A DNA stretch of 64,000 bases from Streptomyces sp. Je 1-332 (GCF_040730185.1 NZ_CP160402.1:4030001-4094000), one strand, 5' to 3'; numbered from the stretch's first letter, positions 42,740-52,128 are shown. A program made the numbers and translations. Notes: generated by a model from the sequence alone, not told the origin.

Positions 42740-44122
42740 TTACTGGGGCAGCCCGCGCCATCCCTCCGGATCCACGCCGCCCGGCACGGGAGCCCCCGCG
42801 TCGTACGGCTCCCGGGTGAAGAAGAACGACCCCAGGTCGAGATGGCTCACCGTCCCGTCGGGCCGCCGCACCGCCCGCAGCTGCTCACCGGCGAAGTAAC
42901 CGTCGAGTCCCGTCCACGCACCGTCGCCGTCCGGCAGGAATCGCGATCCGCGGCCCCCGCCCGCGAGGGGCGCCAGAACGAGTGCTCGCTCGGCCTGCGG
43001 GCGCAGCACGAAGGTGCTCGTCCCCCAGTACCAGGGCCCCGCCAGCTTCAGGAGCCCCTCGTCCAGCTCGGGCAGGGGGCGCCACGCCTCGGGAATCCGC
43101 GGCTCAGCCTCGGCCACGATCTTCAGCAGGTCCAGAGCCAGCCCCGTCACAGCAGGACCGGAAGTGCAGTTGGTCAGCGTTACCGCCACCAACCCGTCCT
43201 CCGCACTCGCCCACAACCCGGCCATGAAGCCCGGCAGCGAGCCCCCGTGCCCGACAAAGGTGCGCCCCTCCCCCCGGAGCAGCTGCGTTCCCAGGCCGTA
43301 CGACACATCCCAGTCCCCCGCGGGCAGGGGTGACCCCGGCGTACGCATCTCCCGCACGGAATCGGCGGACAGAACCCGGTCGTCGCCCTCCAGGAGGAAG
43401 GCGGCGAAGCGTCCCAGGTCCGCCGTCGTGGACCACAGCTGCCCGGCCGCAGCCATGAGGCCCAGGTCCTCGGCGGGTTCGGGCATCATCACGTCGGCCC
43501 ACGGATGGACGGCCCAGCCACCCGCGTGCGGGGCCTGCGGCTGCGCACTCGTCCGGTTCAGGCCCAGCGGCTCCAGGACCTCACGGCGCAGCACGGCTTG
43601 CCAGGAGTCCCCTCGCAGCACCTCGATCAGCGAACCGAGCAGTGTGTAACCGGGGTTGGAGTAGTGGAACCGTCGCCCGGTGGGATGCTTGAAGGGCTGC
43701 TCGCCGAGTACGTCCCCGAGCTCGGGGCGCTGCGACGCGGGCGTACGCTCCCACCACTCACCGGGGGTCTCGGCCGCCAACCCGCTGGTGTGCGCGAGGA
43801 GTTCCGCGATGGTGACATCGCCCGCGGCCGTCCCCGGGAGATGCTTCTCCAGGGGGTCGGAGAGGTCGAGGACGCCCTCGTCGCGCAGCCGCATCACCAG
43901 TACGGCGGTGAAGGTCTTGGTGATCGAGCCGATGCGGTACTGGACGTTCTCGTCCGGTGCGTGCCCCTCGACGCAGGTGCGCCCCTCGGTCCACACCAAC
44001 TCGCCGTCCCTGAGCACCGAGGCGACGAGCGAGGGCGCCCTCCCCTCCGACTGAGCGGTGGCGACGCGGTGCAACAGGGCTCGACGGGTACTGGGCAGCA
44101 ATTCTTCACGCGGTGATGTCAT
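42740..44122 (-). CDS. Serine hydrolase (class C beta-lactamase / DD-peptidase fold)
   Basis: A 460-residue enzyme of the beta-lactamase-related family. The catalytic SxxK is in RIGSITKTFTAVLVMRL near residues 66-80, and the YxN motif is in FHYSNPGYTLLG near 170. The third motif appears as HGG in FVGHGGSLPGF. A C-terminal domain of about 120 residues (PEAWRPLPELDE onward) is common in esterase-like members. No signal peptide is evident, so a cytoplasmic esterase or peptidase is more likely than a true beta-lactamase. ATG at 44122. Confidence 0.9.
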   Translation of the reverse strand: MTSPREELLPSTRRALLHRVATAQSEGRAPSLVASVLRDGELVWTEGRTCVEGHAPDENVQYRIGSITKTFTAVLVMRLRDEGVLDLSDPLEKHLPGTAAGDVTIAELLAHTSGLAAETPGEWWERTPASQRPELGDVLGEQPFKHPTGRRFHYSNPGYTLLGSLIEVLRGDSWQAVLRREVLEPLGLNRTSAQPQAPHAGGWAVHPWADVMMPEPAEDLGLMAAAGQLWSTTADLGRFAAFLLEGDDRVLSADSVREMRTPGSPLPAGDWDVSYGLGTQLLRGEGRTFVGHGGSLPGFMAGLWASAEDGLVAVTLTNCTSGPAVTGLALDLLKIVAEAEPRIPEAWRPLPELDEGLLKLAGPWYWGTSTFVLRPQAERALVLAPLAGGGRGSRFLPDGDGAWTGLDGYFAGEQLRAVRRPDGTVSHLDLGSFFFTREPYDAGAPVPGGVDPEGWRGLPQ

Positions 44123-44176
44123 GGCCCCAGTCCACCGTCGGAGAAGCCGCCCGTCGAGCGAATTCCGCCGGTCGCG

Positions 44177-45049
44177 CTATGCGGCGCGCGTGCCCGTCGC
44201 TTTGAAGAACGTGTAGTGGAAGGTCCCGCCGTCGTCCGCGGTCCTGCGCAGGTCGTCGATCCCACGGTCCCAGTCGGCCTCGGTGATGAGGGACGAGGCG
44301 AGCGCGTCACCCCTGACGGATTCGATCATGGCGATGAACGTGCTGCGGGTGAAGCCCTCGACCAGGTGGGGCCGGGTCCGGTCCGCGTACACGGTGCGGG
44401 GCCGCACCCGGACACCGTCGTAGCCGGCCTGTGTGAGGAGCGGCTGCAGCTGCCGCCCGACCAGGGCGTTTCCCCCGCCGTCGACCTGGAGCTGGACGAG
44501 GCAGTCGATCGCCGCGCTGGCGTAGGCGCTGTCGGGATGGAAGAGCGCCGACCCGTGGTCCCCTTCGATCACGGTGATGGTCCCGCCGGGACGCAACAAC
44601 CGCCGCAGTCCGGCGAGCGCGCGTTGGGCTGCCGCCAGATGCTCCAGGACGAAACAGACGAAGATGTGGTCGAACTCGGCGTCCGGGAAGGGGAGAGCGA
44701 AGAGGTCGGCACGGCGCCACCGCACGTGCGCGTCGGGCGCGTGTGCCGCCACGCGGGCGGCGGCCGTCGCGAGTGAGTCCGCCGACCGGTCGACGGCCAC
44801 GAAGTGGGCCCCGGGACTGGAGTCGATCAGGTGGACCGTCTGGGCGCCGACCCCGCATCCGACCTCGAGAACCCGGCTCCCCGCTGGATACGCCGTGCCC
44901 TCGTGCAGCAGGGCGGCGAGGGTGTCCGCTTGGTCCCCCAGCCTGCGGGCCTCCTGAGGCGAGTATCCGTGGACGTACTCAACTGCCGGTCCCAGGGCGG
45001 GATTCGAGGGGGCGGTGGTGTCGGTCGCTGCGGTTGCTGCTGTCTGCAT
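44177..45049 (-). CDS. Class I SAM-dependent methyltransferase
   Basis: A 290-residue methyltransferase. Motif I is VLEVGCGVGAQTVHL near residues 60-74, the acidic residue after it is in FVAVDRS, motif II is in FDHIFVCFVLEHL, and motif III is LRPGGTITVIEGDHGS. The C-terminal part has YADRTRPHLVEGFTRSTFIAMIESVRG. It resembles small-molecule methyltransferases. ATG at 45049 lies only 28 bases from the divergent MocR start, so the two promoters must overlap each other or the coding regions. It is probably regulated by that MocR protein. Confidence 0.92.
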   Translation of the reverse strand: MQTAATAATDTTAPSNPALGPAVEYVHGYSPQEARRLGDQADTLAALLHEGTAYPAGSRVLEVGCGVGAQTVHLIDSSPGAHFVAVDRSADSLATAAARVAAHAPDAHVRWRRADLFALPFPDAEFDHIFVCFVLEHLAAAQRALAGLRRLLRPGGTITVIEGDHGSALFHPDSAYASAAIDCLVQLQVDGGGNALVGRQLQPLLTQAGYDGVRVRPRTVYADRTRPHLVEGFTRSTFIAMIESVRGDALASSLITEADWDRGIDDLRRTADDGGTFHYTFFKATGTRAA

Positions 45050-45077
45050 GCCTTCACCCTGGTGTCACTATGGCCCG

Positions 45078-46640
45078 GTGAACAGGTCCAATGACGGCGC
45101 CTCTGACCGGTCCATAAGCCGCGGAGCAGGGCGCCCGGTACACAGGCCCGCAGCGCGCGAGTTGGCGGTCGGAGCCGACTTTCTCCAGCTGAACATCGAC
45201 GACGCCCCCGCGGGTGGCCGCGCGGACTGGCTGGCCCGGCAGCTGCGCCTCGCGATAGCGAACGGTCTCCTGCCGGTGGGCAGCAGGCTCCCGGCCACCC
45301 GCGTCCTCGCGGGCGAACTCCGCGTCTCCCGCGGCCTGATCACCGAGGCCTACCAGCGCCTGAGCGAGGACGGACACGTCGCCGGGCGCGGACGGAACGG
45401 CACCGTAGTGGTCGCCGCTCCGGCGAAAGCCCGGCCCGAAGCACCCGCGGGCCCGCCCCAGCCGCCCCAACCGCCCCAACCGCCCCAACCGCCCCCGAGC
45501 AGCCTGTTCGCAGCCCCACCCGGCACAGACATCTTCGACGCCCTGCGCGCCACCCCGGCCCGGATCGATCTCTCCCCCGGCATGCCCGACCTCGCTGCCT
45601 TCCCCCGCGCCGCCTGGCTGCGCGCTGAACGCACCGTGCTCAAGGACCTATCGGCGTCCGCCTTCGGCTACGGAGACCCGCGCGGAGCCCCGGCGCTGCG
45701 CAGAGTCGTCGCCGAGTGGCTGGCCCGCAACCGCGGCATCCGTGCCGACCCGGGTGATGTCGTCATCGCCGCGGGCACCGCCCAGACCCTCACCCTGCTC
45801 GGCCAGGTCCTGCACGGCGACGGCATCCCCGCGGTGGCCGTCGAGGACCCCGGGTCGCTCGGCGCCCGCCAGCATCTGCGCAACGGCGGCCTCTCCACCC
45901 CACCCGTCACGGTCGACGCCGAGGGCATCCGCGTCGACGAGCTGCGGGCAACGGACGCCCCCGCGGTGCTGCTGACCCCGGCGCACCAGTTCCCGACGGG
46001 CGTGGTGCTCGGCGGTGAGCGGCGGCGGGACCTGATGCGCTGGGCCACCGAGCGCGACGGGCTGATCATCGAGGACGACTACGACGCCGAGCACCGCTAC
46101 GACCGCGCTCCCGTCCCCGCCCTGCGCTCCCTGCTCGCAGAGCACGTCTGCTACGCGGGGAGCGTTTCCAAGCTGCTGGCTCCTGCACTGCGGATCGGCT
46201 GGGTCCTCGCGCCACCGCGGTACCAGGAGGCGCTGGTCGCCGCCAAGCGCTTCGCCGACCTCGGCAACGCCGTACTGCCCCAGCTCGTCCTGGCCCAACT
46301 GATGGAATCGGGCGCCCTGGAACGCCAGTTGCGCCTCCTGCGCCGCCGCCATCGCCGCCACCGGGACGCGATGATCGCCGCGGTGAGAACTCATCTGCCG
46401 CGGGCCATCGTGCACGGCGCAGCGGCGGGCCTGCACCTGACGATCACTTTCGAGGCGGACTTTCGCGACACCGACCTCGCGGCGGCCGCCCTGACCCGCG
46501 GTGTGAAGGTCCAGCCCCTGTCCTGGCACAGCCAACGGCCGCACCGCCCCGGCTTGGTCCTCGGCTACGCCGCACCCACCGCCACGGAGATCGCCGAGGG
46601 CATGGCAAGCCTCGGAGAAACCTTGCGACAGCTGTCCTGA
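45078..46640 (+). CDS. MocR/PdxR family regulator (GntR HTH + aminotransferase)
   Basis: A 520-residue regulator. A GntR winged helix is at about residues 35-115 (WLARQLRLAIANGLLPVGSRLPATRVLAGELRVSRGLITEAYQRL). A linker with PPQPPQPPQPPQP follows at about 125-140, then an aminotransferase-like domain with the PLP lysine in YAGSVSKLLAPALRIGW. The family senses PLP, GABA or similar amines and usually controls a divergent gene; here that is the methyltransferase. GTG at 45078. The PPQ linker is encoded by about four copies of CCGCCCCAA. Confidence 0.94.
   Translation: MNRSNDGASDRSISRGAGRPVHRPAARELAVGADFLQLNIDDAPAGGRADWLARQLRLAIANGLLPVGSRLPATRVLAGELRVSRGLITEAYQRLSEDGHVAGRGRNGTVVVAAPAKARPEAPAGPPQPPQPPQPPQPPPSSLFAAPPGTDIFDALRATPARIDLSPGMPDLAAFPRAAWLRAERTVLKDLSASAFGYGDPRGAPALRRVVAEWLARNRGIRADPGDVVIAAGTAQTLTLLGQVLHGDGIPAVAVEDPGSLGARQHLRNGGLSTPPVTVDAEGIRVDELRATDAPAVLLTPAHQFPTGVVLGGERRRDLMRWATERDGLIIEDDYDAEHRYDRAPVPALRSLLAEHVCYAGSVSKLLAPALRIGWVLAPPRYQEALVAAKRFADLGNAVLPQLVLAQLMESGALERQLRLLRRRHRRHRDAMIAAVRTHLPRAIVHGAAAGLHLTITFEADFRDTDLAAAALTRGVKVQPLSWHSQRPHRPGLVLGYAAPTATEIAEGMASLGETLRQLS
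45456..45495 (+). repeat. Nine-base coding repeat CCGCCCCAA
   Basis: About four copies in a row encode the Pro-Pro-Gln linker between the two domains of the MocR regulator. Linker length should vary between strains. Confidence 0.8.
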
Positions 46641-46684
46641 CGGAGCGGCACCACTTCCGACGTACCCGCCGGAGCTGTTGCCCG

Positions 46685-48166
46685 CTACGTCTGCGCCATG
46701 TCCACGAAGCGCGAGTAGTGACCCTGGAAGGCGACCGTGATCGTCGCCGTCGGGCCGTTACGGTGCTTGCCCACGATGATGTCGGCCTCGCCCGCGCGCG
46801 GCGACTCCTTCTCGTACGCGTCCTCGCGGTGCAGCAGGATCACCATGTCCGCGTCCTGCTCGATCGAACCGGATTCACGCAGGTCCGAGACCTGGGGCTT
46901 CTTGTCCGTGCGCTGCTCGGGACCACGGTTCAGCTGCGAGAGCGCGATGACCGGGACCTCGAGCTCCTTGGCGAGGAGCTTCAGGTTTCGCGACATGTCC
47001 GAGACCTCCTGCTGGCGGCTCTCGGCGCGCTTGGAACCACCGGACTGCATCAGCTGCAGATAGTCGATGATCACCATCTTGATGTCGCTGCGCTGCTTGA
47101 GACGGCGACACTTCGCGCGGATCTCCATCATCGACAGGTTCGGGGAGTCGTCGATGTAGAGCGGCGCCGCCGACACCTCGGGCATCCGACGCGCGAGTCG
47201 TGTCCAGTCCTCGTCCGTCATCGTGCCGGACCGCATGTGGTGCAGCGCCACCCGTGCCTCTGCGGACAGCAGACGCATCGCGATCTCGTTACGCCCCATT
47301 TCCAGGGAGAAGATGACGCTGGGCAGGTTGTGCTTGATGGAGGCGGCGCGCGCGAAGTCGAGCGCCAGCGTGGACTTACCCATGGCGGGACGTGCCGCGA
47401 TGACGATCATCTGGCCGGGGTGCAGGCCGTTCGTCAGCGAGTCGAAGTCGGTGAAGCCCGTCGGCACACCGGTCATCTCTCCGCTGCGCGATCCGATCGC
47501 CTCGATCTCGTCGAGCGCGCCCTCCATGATGTCGCCGAGCGGCAGATAGTCCTCGCTGGTGCGCTGCTCGGTGACCGCGTAGATCTCGGCCTGGGCGCTG
47601 TTGACGATCTCGTCGACGTCGCCGTCGGCCGCGTATCCCATCTGTGTGATGCGTGTGCCGGCCTCGACGAGGCGGCGCAGCACCGCGCGCTCGTGGACGA
47701 TCTCCGCGTAGTACTCGGCGTTCGCCGCCGTCGGCACCGTCTGCACCAGCGTGTGCAGATACGAGGCCCCGCCGACCTTGGTGATCTCGCCGCGCTTGGT
47801 GAGCTCGGCCGCCGCGGTGATCGGGTCGGCCGGCTCCCCCTTGGCGTACAGGTCAAGGATCGCCGTGTAGATCGTCTCGTGCGCGGGCCGGTAGAAGTCG
47901 TGGCCCTTGAGCACCTCGACGACATCGGCGATGGCGTCCTTGGACAGCAGCATGCCGCCGAGCACCGACTGCTCGGCATCGAGGTCCTGCGGCGGTACAC
48001 GCTCGAAGGCGGTTCCCCCGCCGTCCCAGCCACCGCTTTCACGGCCGCGCTCGTGCTGCTCGTCGCGGCCTCTGCCGCCCCCGTCGCGGCGCTGTCGGGA
48101 GGCGGGCAGACGGTCACTGGGACCGCTGTCGGCCCAGGGGTCGTCCAAGGGCTCGGAAATACTCAC
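46685..48166 (-). CDS. dnaB: Replicative DNA helicase DnaB
   Basis: A 493-residue hexameric helicase that unwinds DNA at the fork. After a Gly/Arg-rich N-terminus of about 50 residues comes the N-terminal helical domain (VPPQDLDAEQSVLGGMLLS). The RecA-like motor follows, with Walker A ARPAMGKSTLALDFAR, Walker B IIDYLQLM, and the last conserved block KHRNGPTATITVAFQGHYSRF. No intein interrupts the Walker A region, unlike some actinobacterial DnaB proteins. GTG at 48166 follows AGGGAGG. A DnaA-box cluster lies upstream. Confidence 0.97.
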   Translation of the reverse strand: MSISEPLDDPWADSGPSDRLPASRQRRDGGGRGRDEQHERGRESGGWDGGGTAFERVPPQDLDAEQSVLGGMLLSKDAIADVVEVLKGHDFYRPAHETIYTAILDLYAKGEPADPITAAAELTKRGEITKVGGASYLHTLVQTVPTAANAEYYAEIVHERAVLRRLVEAGTRITQMGYAADGDVDEIVNSAQAEIYAVTEQRTSEDYLPLGDIMEGALDEIEAIGSRSGEMTGVPTGFTDFDSLTNGLHPGQMIVIAARPAMGKSTLALDFARAASIKHNLPSVIFSLEMGRNEIAMRLLSAEARVALHHMRSGTMTDEDWTRLARRMPEVSAAPLYIDDSPNLSMMEIRAKCRRLKQRSDIKMVIIDYLQLMQSGGSKRAESRQQEVSDMSRNLKLLAKELEVPVIALSQLNRGPEQRTDKKPQVSDLRESGSIEQDADMVILLHREDAYEKESPRAGEADIIVGKHRNGPTATITVAFQGHYSRFVDMAQT

Positions 48167-48626
48167 CGGGCCACCTCCCTCACGTCCGCCGCGCGGACCT
48201 CGCCGTGCCCCTCTTTCTTACGGCACGACACTGACAAATAAGCGGCCCAACTCCGGTTCTGGCGCGTCGGATTTACGGGCGTTCCGAGGCAGGATCACGA
48301 GGGGGGCGCCGCCCCACGGTAGGCCCGTGGCCACCGTCAGCCAATCTGGTTATCCACAGGCGGTGTGGATGACGGGCGCGTTGCTGTGGAGAACCCCGCC
48401 AAACCTGTGCACGGCTCGGTGGACAGGCCTGTGAACAAGCACTCAGCCTTCTCCACAAAGCGCCTCTGACCTGCACCTTTCGCATCCACCGGCTGTGCAG
48501 AAGAAAAACTTCCCCAGTCGGCCCAAGATCCTGCCGAACAGCACCCCGGAGAGCGCCCGACTCGTGACCAGGTAAGGGTCCTAAAGGCATTGCATCTCTT
48601 ACCTGTGGAAGATTAGATTGGTGCCC
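48167..48626. other. Gene-free divergent region between dnaB and MATE genes
   Basis: 460 bases with no credible gene. The left part holds the dnaB promoter on the minus strand. The middle and right part holds the DnaA-box-like cluster (48350-48611). No tRNA or small ORF was recognised. Confidence 0.6.
48350..48611. other. Cluster of DnaA-box-like sequences between dnaB and MATE genes
   Basis: TTATCCACA (48350-48358, perfect), TCATCCACA on the minus strand (48364-48372), TTCTCCACA on the minus strand (48385-48393), TTCTCCACA on the plus strand (48449-48457) and TCTTCCACA on the minus strand (48603-48611). Weaker CTGTCCACC- and TTGTTCACA-like sites lie between them. All share the CCACA or CACA core. 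Confidence 0.65.
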
Positions 48627-49964
48627 ATGACACCGGCTCCCGCGGCGACCAAGGTCGCTCGGCGACAGCATGACCGAGAGATCATCGCCCTCGCTGTTCC
48701 CGCCTTCGGCGCACTCGTCGCCGAGCCTCTCTTCGTGATGGCCGACAGTGCCATCGTGGGCCACCTCGGCACCGCACAACTTGCCGGTCTCGGCGTCGCC
48801 TCGGCCCTTCTCACCACCGCCGTGAGCGTCTTCGTCTTCCTCGCCTACGCGACCACGGCCGCCGTCGCCCGCCGAGTGGGCGCCGGAGATCTCCAGGCCG
48901 CCATCCGCCAGGGCATGGACGGCATCTGGCTCGCCCTCCTGCTCGGCGCCGCCGTCATCGCCGTCGTCCTTCCCACCGCACCCGCCCTAGTGGAACTCTT
49001 CGGCGCATCGGACACCGCGGCCCCGTACGCGATCACGTACCTACGCATCTCCTCGCTCGGCATCCCCGCCATGCTCGTCGTGCTCGCCTCCACCGGTGTC
49101 CTGCGCGGACTGCAGGACACCAAGACCCCGCTGTACGTGGCGGTCGGCGGCTTCGTCGCCAACGGCGTCCTCAACGTGGCCCTCGTCTACGGCGCCGGCC
49201 TGGGCATCGCCGGCTCCGCCTGGGGCACCGTCATCGCCCAGTGCGCGATGGCCGCCGTGTACCTCTACGTGGTCATCCGCGGAGCCAGACGCCACGGCGC
49301 CTCCCTGCGCCCCGACGCCGCCGGCATCAGGGCCTGTGCCCAAGCCGGCGCACCGCTCCTCGTCCGTACGCTCTCGCTGCGGGCGATCCTGATGATCGCG
49401 ACCGCAGTGGCGGCTCGCCTCGGCGACGCCGATGTGGCTGCCCACCAGATCATCCTGTCGCTATGGAGCCTGCTGGCCTTCGCGCTCGACGCCATCGCCA
49501 TCGCCGGCCAGGCGATCATCGGCCGCTACCTGGGCGCGAACGACGCCCAGGGCGCCCGCGACGTCTGCCGCCGCATGGTGCAGTGGGGCATCGCATCGGG
49601 GGTCGTGCTCGGAGTCCTCGTCGTACTGGCCCGCCCACTGTTCATCCCGCTCTTCTCCAGCGACTCCGTCGTCCAGGACGCGGCCCTGCCCGCCCTCGTG
49701 GTGGTGGCGATCTCCCAGCCGATCTGCGGCATCGTCTACGTCCTCGACGGCGTCCTGATGGGCGCGGGAGACGGCCCGTATCTGGCCTGGGCGATGTTGG
49801 CCACACTGGCGGCCTTCGCTCCGGTGGCCCTTCTCGTGCCCACCCTGGGCGGCGGACTGACCGCGGTCTGGGCAGCGATGACCCTCATGATGGCGGTCCG
49901 CATGGTGACCCTCTGGCTGCGCATGCGCTCCGGCCACTGGATCGTCACCGGCGCGACCCGCTGA
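48627..49964 (+). CDS. MATE family efflux transporter (DinF-like)
   Basis: A 445-residue exporter with twelve hydrophobic helices in two similar halves. The first half has PAFGALVAEPLFVMADSAIVGHLGTAQLAGLG, the second begins near AGAPLLVRTLSLRAILMIATAVAARLGDADVAAHQI; this pairing is typical of the DinF/NorM branch. It expels cationic drugs or metabolites using Na+ or H+. ATG at 48627; a GTG at 48618 is possible, and neither has a strong ribosome site. It is convergent with rplI across parS and a terminator. Confidence 0.93.
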   Translation: MTPAPAATKVARRQHDREIIALAVPAFGALVAEPLFVMADSAIVGHLGTAQLAGLGVASALLTTAVSVFVFLAYATTAAVARRVGAGDLQAAIRQGMDGIWLALLLGAAVIAVVLPTAPALVELFGASDTAAPYAITYLRISSLGIPAMLVVLASTGVLRGLQDTKTPLYVAVGGFVANGVLNVALVYGAGLGIAGSAWGTVIAQCAMAAVYLYVVIRGARRHGASLRPDAAGIRACAQAGAPLLVRTLSLRAILMIATAVAARLGDADVAAHQIILSLWSLLAFALDAIAIAGQAIIGRYLGANDAQGARDVCRRMVQWGIASGVVLGVLVVLARPLFIPLFSSDSVVQDAALPALVVVAISQPICGIVYVLDGVLMGAGDGPYLAWAMLATLAAFAPVALLVPTLGGGLTAVWAAMTLMMAVRMVTLWLRMRSGHWIVTGATR

Positions 49965-49991
49965 GCCTGCGCCTTCCCGCTGACCACCGGA

Positions 49992-50013
49992 CGCTGTTTC
50001 ACGTGAAACAGCG
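49992..50013. promoter_or_regulatory. parS site in a 22-bp palindrome
   Basis: TGTTTCACGTGAAACA at 49995-50010, a perfect parS. The symmetry extends to CGCTGTTTCAC and its complement. A second partial copy of the right arm, GTGAAGCAGCGTCC, follows at about 50018-50031 and could pair with the left arm in RNA. Confidence 0.95.
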
Positions 50014-50053
50014 GCTGTGAAGCAGCGTCCGTGACACACCACCTCGGAAACAC

Positions 50054-50084
50054 GTTGGGCCGCACCCTGAGGGTGCGGCCCAAC
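50054..50084. terminator. Bidirectional terminator for rplI and MATE genes
   Basis: A perfect 14-bp stem, GTTGGGCCGCACCC (50054-50067) and its complement at 50071-50084, with a 3-base loop. Confidence 0.92.
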
Positions 50085-50113
50085 GGTTGCTTCAGCCCTG
50101 CCAAGCGCAGTGC

Positions 50114-50560
50114 TTAGGCGGAGACGACCTCGATGTTGACCTGAGCGGCAACCTCGGGGTGCAGACGCACGGACGTCGCGTGGGCGCCCAGCGTCTTGAT
50201 CGGCGAGCCCAGCTCGACACGACGCTTGTCGATCTTCGGGCCGCCGGCGGCCTCGATCGCCGAAGCGACGTCAGCCGGGGTGACGGAACCGAAGAGACGA
50301 CCGGCGTCGCCGGAGCGGACGGCCAGACGGACCTTGACGCCCTCGAGCTTGGCCTTGACCTCGTTGGCCTGCTCGATGGTCGCGATCTCGTGGATCTTGC
50401 GAGCACGACGGATCTGCTCGACGTCCTTTTCGCCACCCTTGGTCCAGCGGATCGCAAAGTTCCGCGGGATCAGGTAGTTGCGGGCGTAGCCGTCCTTGAC
50501 GTCTACGACCTCGCCGGCGGCGCCGAGGCCGGAGACCTCGTGGGTGAGGATGATCTTCAT
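50114..50560 (-). CDS. rplI: Ribosomal protein bL9
   Basis: A 148-residue 50S subunit protein. The N-terminal domain [36 protein letters not shown] carries the bL9 signature. A long helix ([17 protein letters not shown] region) joins it to the C-terminal domain with [16 protein letters not shown]. Last gene of rpsF-ssb-rpsR-rplI, 18 bases after rpsR, and followed by a strong terminator. Confidence 0.98.
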   Translation of the reverse strand: MKIILTHEVSGLGAAGEVVDVKDGYARNYLIPRNFAIRWTKGGEKDVEQIRRARKIHEIATIEQANEVKAKLEGVKVRLAVRSGDAGRLFGSVTPADVASAIEAAGGPKIDKRRVELGSPIKTLGAHATSVRLHPEVAAQVNIEVVSA

Positions 50561-50578
50561 TAGTCGGTCACCCTTCCC

Positions 50579-50815
50579 TTATCGCGCGGTGGACGTGTAG
50601 GGCAGCAGCGCCATCTCACGGCTGTTCTTCACGGCCGTGGCGACGTCACGCTGGTGCTGCGTGCAGTTGCCGGTCACGCGGCGGGCACGGATCTTGCCGC
50701 GGTCGGAAATGAACTTCCGCAGCATGTTCGTGTCCTTGTAGTCCACGTACGTGACCTTGTCCTTGCAGAATGCGCAGACCTTCTTCTTAGGCTTGCGCAC
50801 AGGCGGCTTCGCCAT
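50579..50815 (-). CDS. rpsR: Ribosomal protein bS18 (zinc-binding form)
   Basis: A 78-residue 30S subunit protein. Cys14, Cys17, Cys51 and His54 (CAFC and NCTQH) form a likely zinc site. Streptomyces often has a second, zinc-free copy under Zur control elsewhere; this is the zinc-containing copy in the main operon. The core [24 protein letters not shown] is conserved. It lies 57 bases after ssb. Confidence 0.98.
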   Translation of the reverse strand: MAKPPVRKPKKKVCAFCKDKVTYVDYKDTNMLRKFISDRGKIRARRVTGNCTQHQRDVATAVKNSREMALLPYTSTAR

Positions 50816-50872
50816 GTGTTCTCTCCTGTTTGATCAAGAAGTGTGGGAACGGCCCACCCTTGGCCCTGAGGC

Positions 50873-51481
50873 CTAGAAGGGGGGCTCGTCCGAGTAGCCG
50901 CCGCCAGAGCCGCCGGAGCCACCGGAGCTTCCGCCCCAGCCACCGCCGCCGCCCTGCTGGCCGCCGCCGGCCGGCGCACCGGTCGCCCAGGGGTCGTCGG
51001 CGGGAGCACCGCCACCGCCACCCTGCTGCTGACCGCCACCGGAGCCGCCGCCCCAGTTGCCGCCGCCCTGGTGGCCGCCGCCACCGCCGCCGAATCCGCC
51101 GCCCTGGCCACCGCGACCGGTGGTCTTGGTGACCTTGGCCGTGGCGTTCTTCAAGCTGGCGCCGACTTCCTCGACGTCCAGCTCGTAGACCGTGCGCTTG
51201 ATGCCCTCACGGTCTTCGTAGGACCGCTGCTTCAACCGGCCCTGCACGACGACGCGCATGCCTCGCTGAAGCGACTCCGCGACGTTCTCCGCCGCCTGAC
51301 GCCAGACCGAGCAGGTGAGGAAGAGGCTCTCGCCGTCCTTCCACTCATTGGTCTGACGGTCGAAGGTGCGGGGAGTGGACGCGACACGGAACTTCGCGAC
51401 CGCCGCACCGGACGGGGTGAAGCGCAGCTCGGGGTCGTCGACAAGATTGCCGACTACCGTGATGACGGTCTCGCCTGCCAT
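50873..51481 (-). CDS. ssb: Single-stranded DNA-binding protein
   Basis: A 202-residue SSB. The OB fold spans about residues 1-110 ([25 protein letters not shown] onward). Next is a Gly/Gln-rich linker of about 75 residues made of GGG and QQGG repeats, and then the acidic tip YSDEPPF, which binds partner proteins of the replisome. It is the SsbA-type essential copy, in the ribosomal operon between rpsF and rpsR. ATG at 51481. Confidence 0.97.
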   Translation of the reverse strand: MAGETVITVVGNLVDDPELRFTPSGAAVAKFRVASTPRTFDRQTNEWKDGESLFLTCSVWRQAAENVAESLQRGMRVVVQGRLKQRSYEDREGIKRTVYELDVEEVGASLKNATAKVTKTTGRGGQGGGFGGGGGGHQGGGNWGGGSGGGQQQGGGGGAPADDPWATGAPAGGGQQGGGGGWGGSSGGSGGSGGGYSDEPPF

Positions 51482-51561
51482 GGGGGAACCTCTCGGCGGG
51501 TTTGCTGCTGGCTGCTTTTGCTGCTGCTACTCGGATCCCGAGTGCCGCTGAGCTAGGAAGC

Positions 51562-51852
51562 TCAGTGGGTCTCGGGACGGAGGACCTTGGTCCGGAGGAC
51601 CGACTCGTTCAGGTTCATCTGGCGGTCGAGCTCCTTGACGACCGCAGGCTCGGCCTGCAGGTCGATGACCGAGTAGATGCCCTCGGGCTTCTTCTTGATC
51701 TCGTACGAGAGACGACGACGGCCCCAGGTGTCGACCTTCTCGACCTTTCCGCTGCCCTCACGGACGACGGAGAGGAAGTTCTCGATCAACGGGGAGACAG
51801 CGCGCTCCTCGAGATCGGGGTCGAGGATGACCATCACTTCGTAGTGACGCAT
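51562..51852 (-). CDS. rpsF: Ribosomal protein bS6
   Basis: A 96-residue 30S subunit protein that pairs with bS18. [19 protein letters not shown] and [17 protein letters not shown] are diagnostic. ATG at 51852 is preceded by AAAGGAGGTGG, nearly the full anti-Shine-Dalgarno complement, at correct spacing. It is the first gene of the operon; longer in-frame readings upstream have no bS6 similarity. Confidence 0.98.
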   Translation of the reverse strand: MRHYEVMVILDPDLEERAVSPLIENFLSVVREGSGKVEKVDTWGRRRLSYEIKKKPEGIYSVIDLQAEPAVVKELDRQMNLNESVLRTKVLRPETH

Positions 51853-52128
51853 GTGGAACCCACCTCCTTTGGACTCAGCGGCCACGGTCGTTCCGTGGCA
51901 GGAGGGTCGTGATGCGTACGCAACGGTATCGGCAGCCACTGACAATCGGGCTCCCCGATCAGTAGGCCGATCGGGAGTCCCTGCCATGGCCTGGGCAGAC
52001 ACCGGTGCAGACGGTACACAGTACCCGCACCGGGGCTTCCGGTTGAAATCCGGCCGCGGAAGGGCAGAATCTGTACACATCGGGTGTGTATGGCGCTACA
52101 GTGCGCCGCCTTCCGCAGGAGGTGCCTT

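Noticed and set aside
42740..44122. True class C beta-lactamase (antibiotic resistance)
   Set aside because: No signal peptide is visible and the third motif is HGG with an esterase-like C-terminal domain; a general serine hydrolase is more likely.
47340..47420. Intein in dnaB
   Set aside because: The Walker A region reads straight through (ARPAMGKSTLALD) with no insertion.
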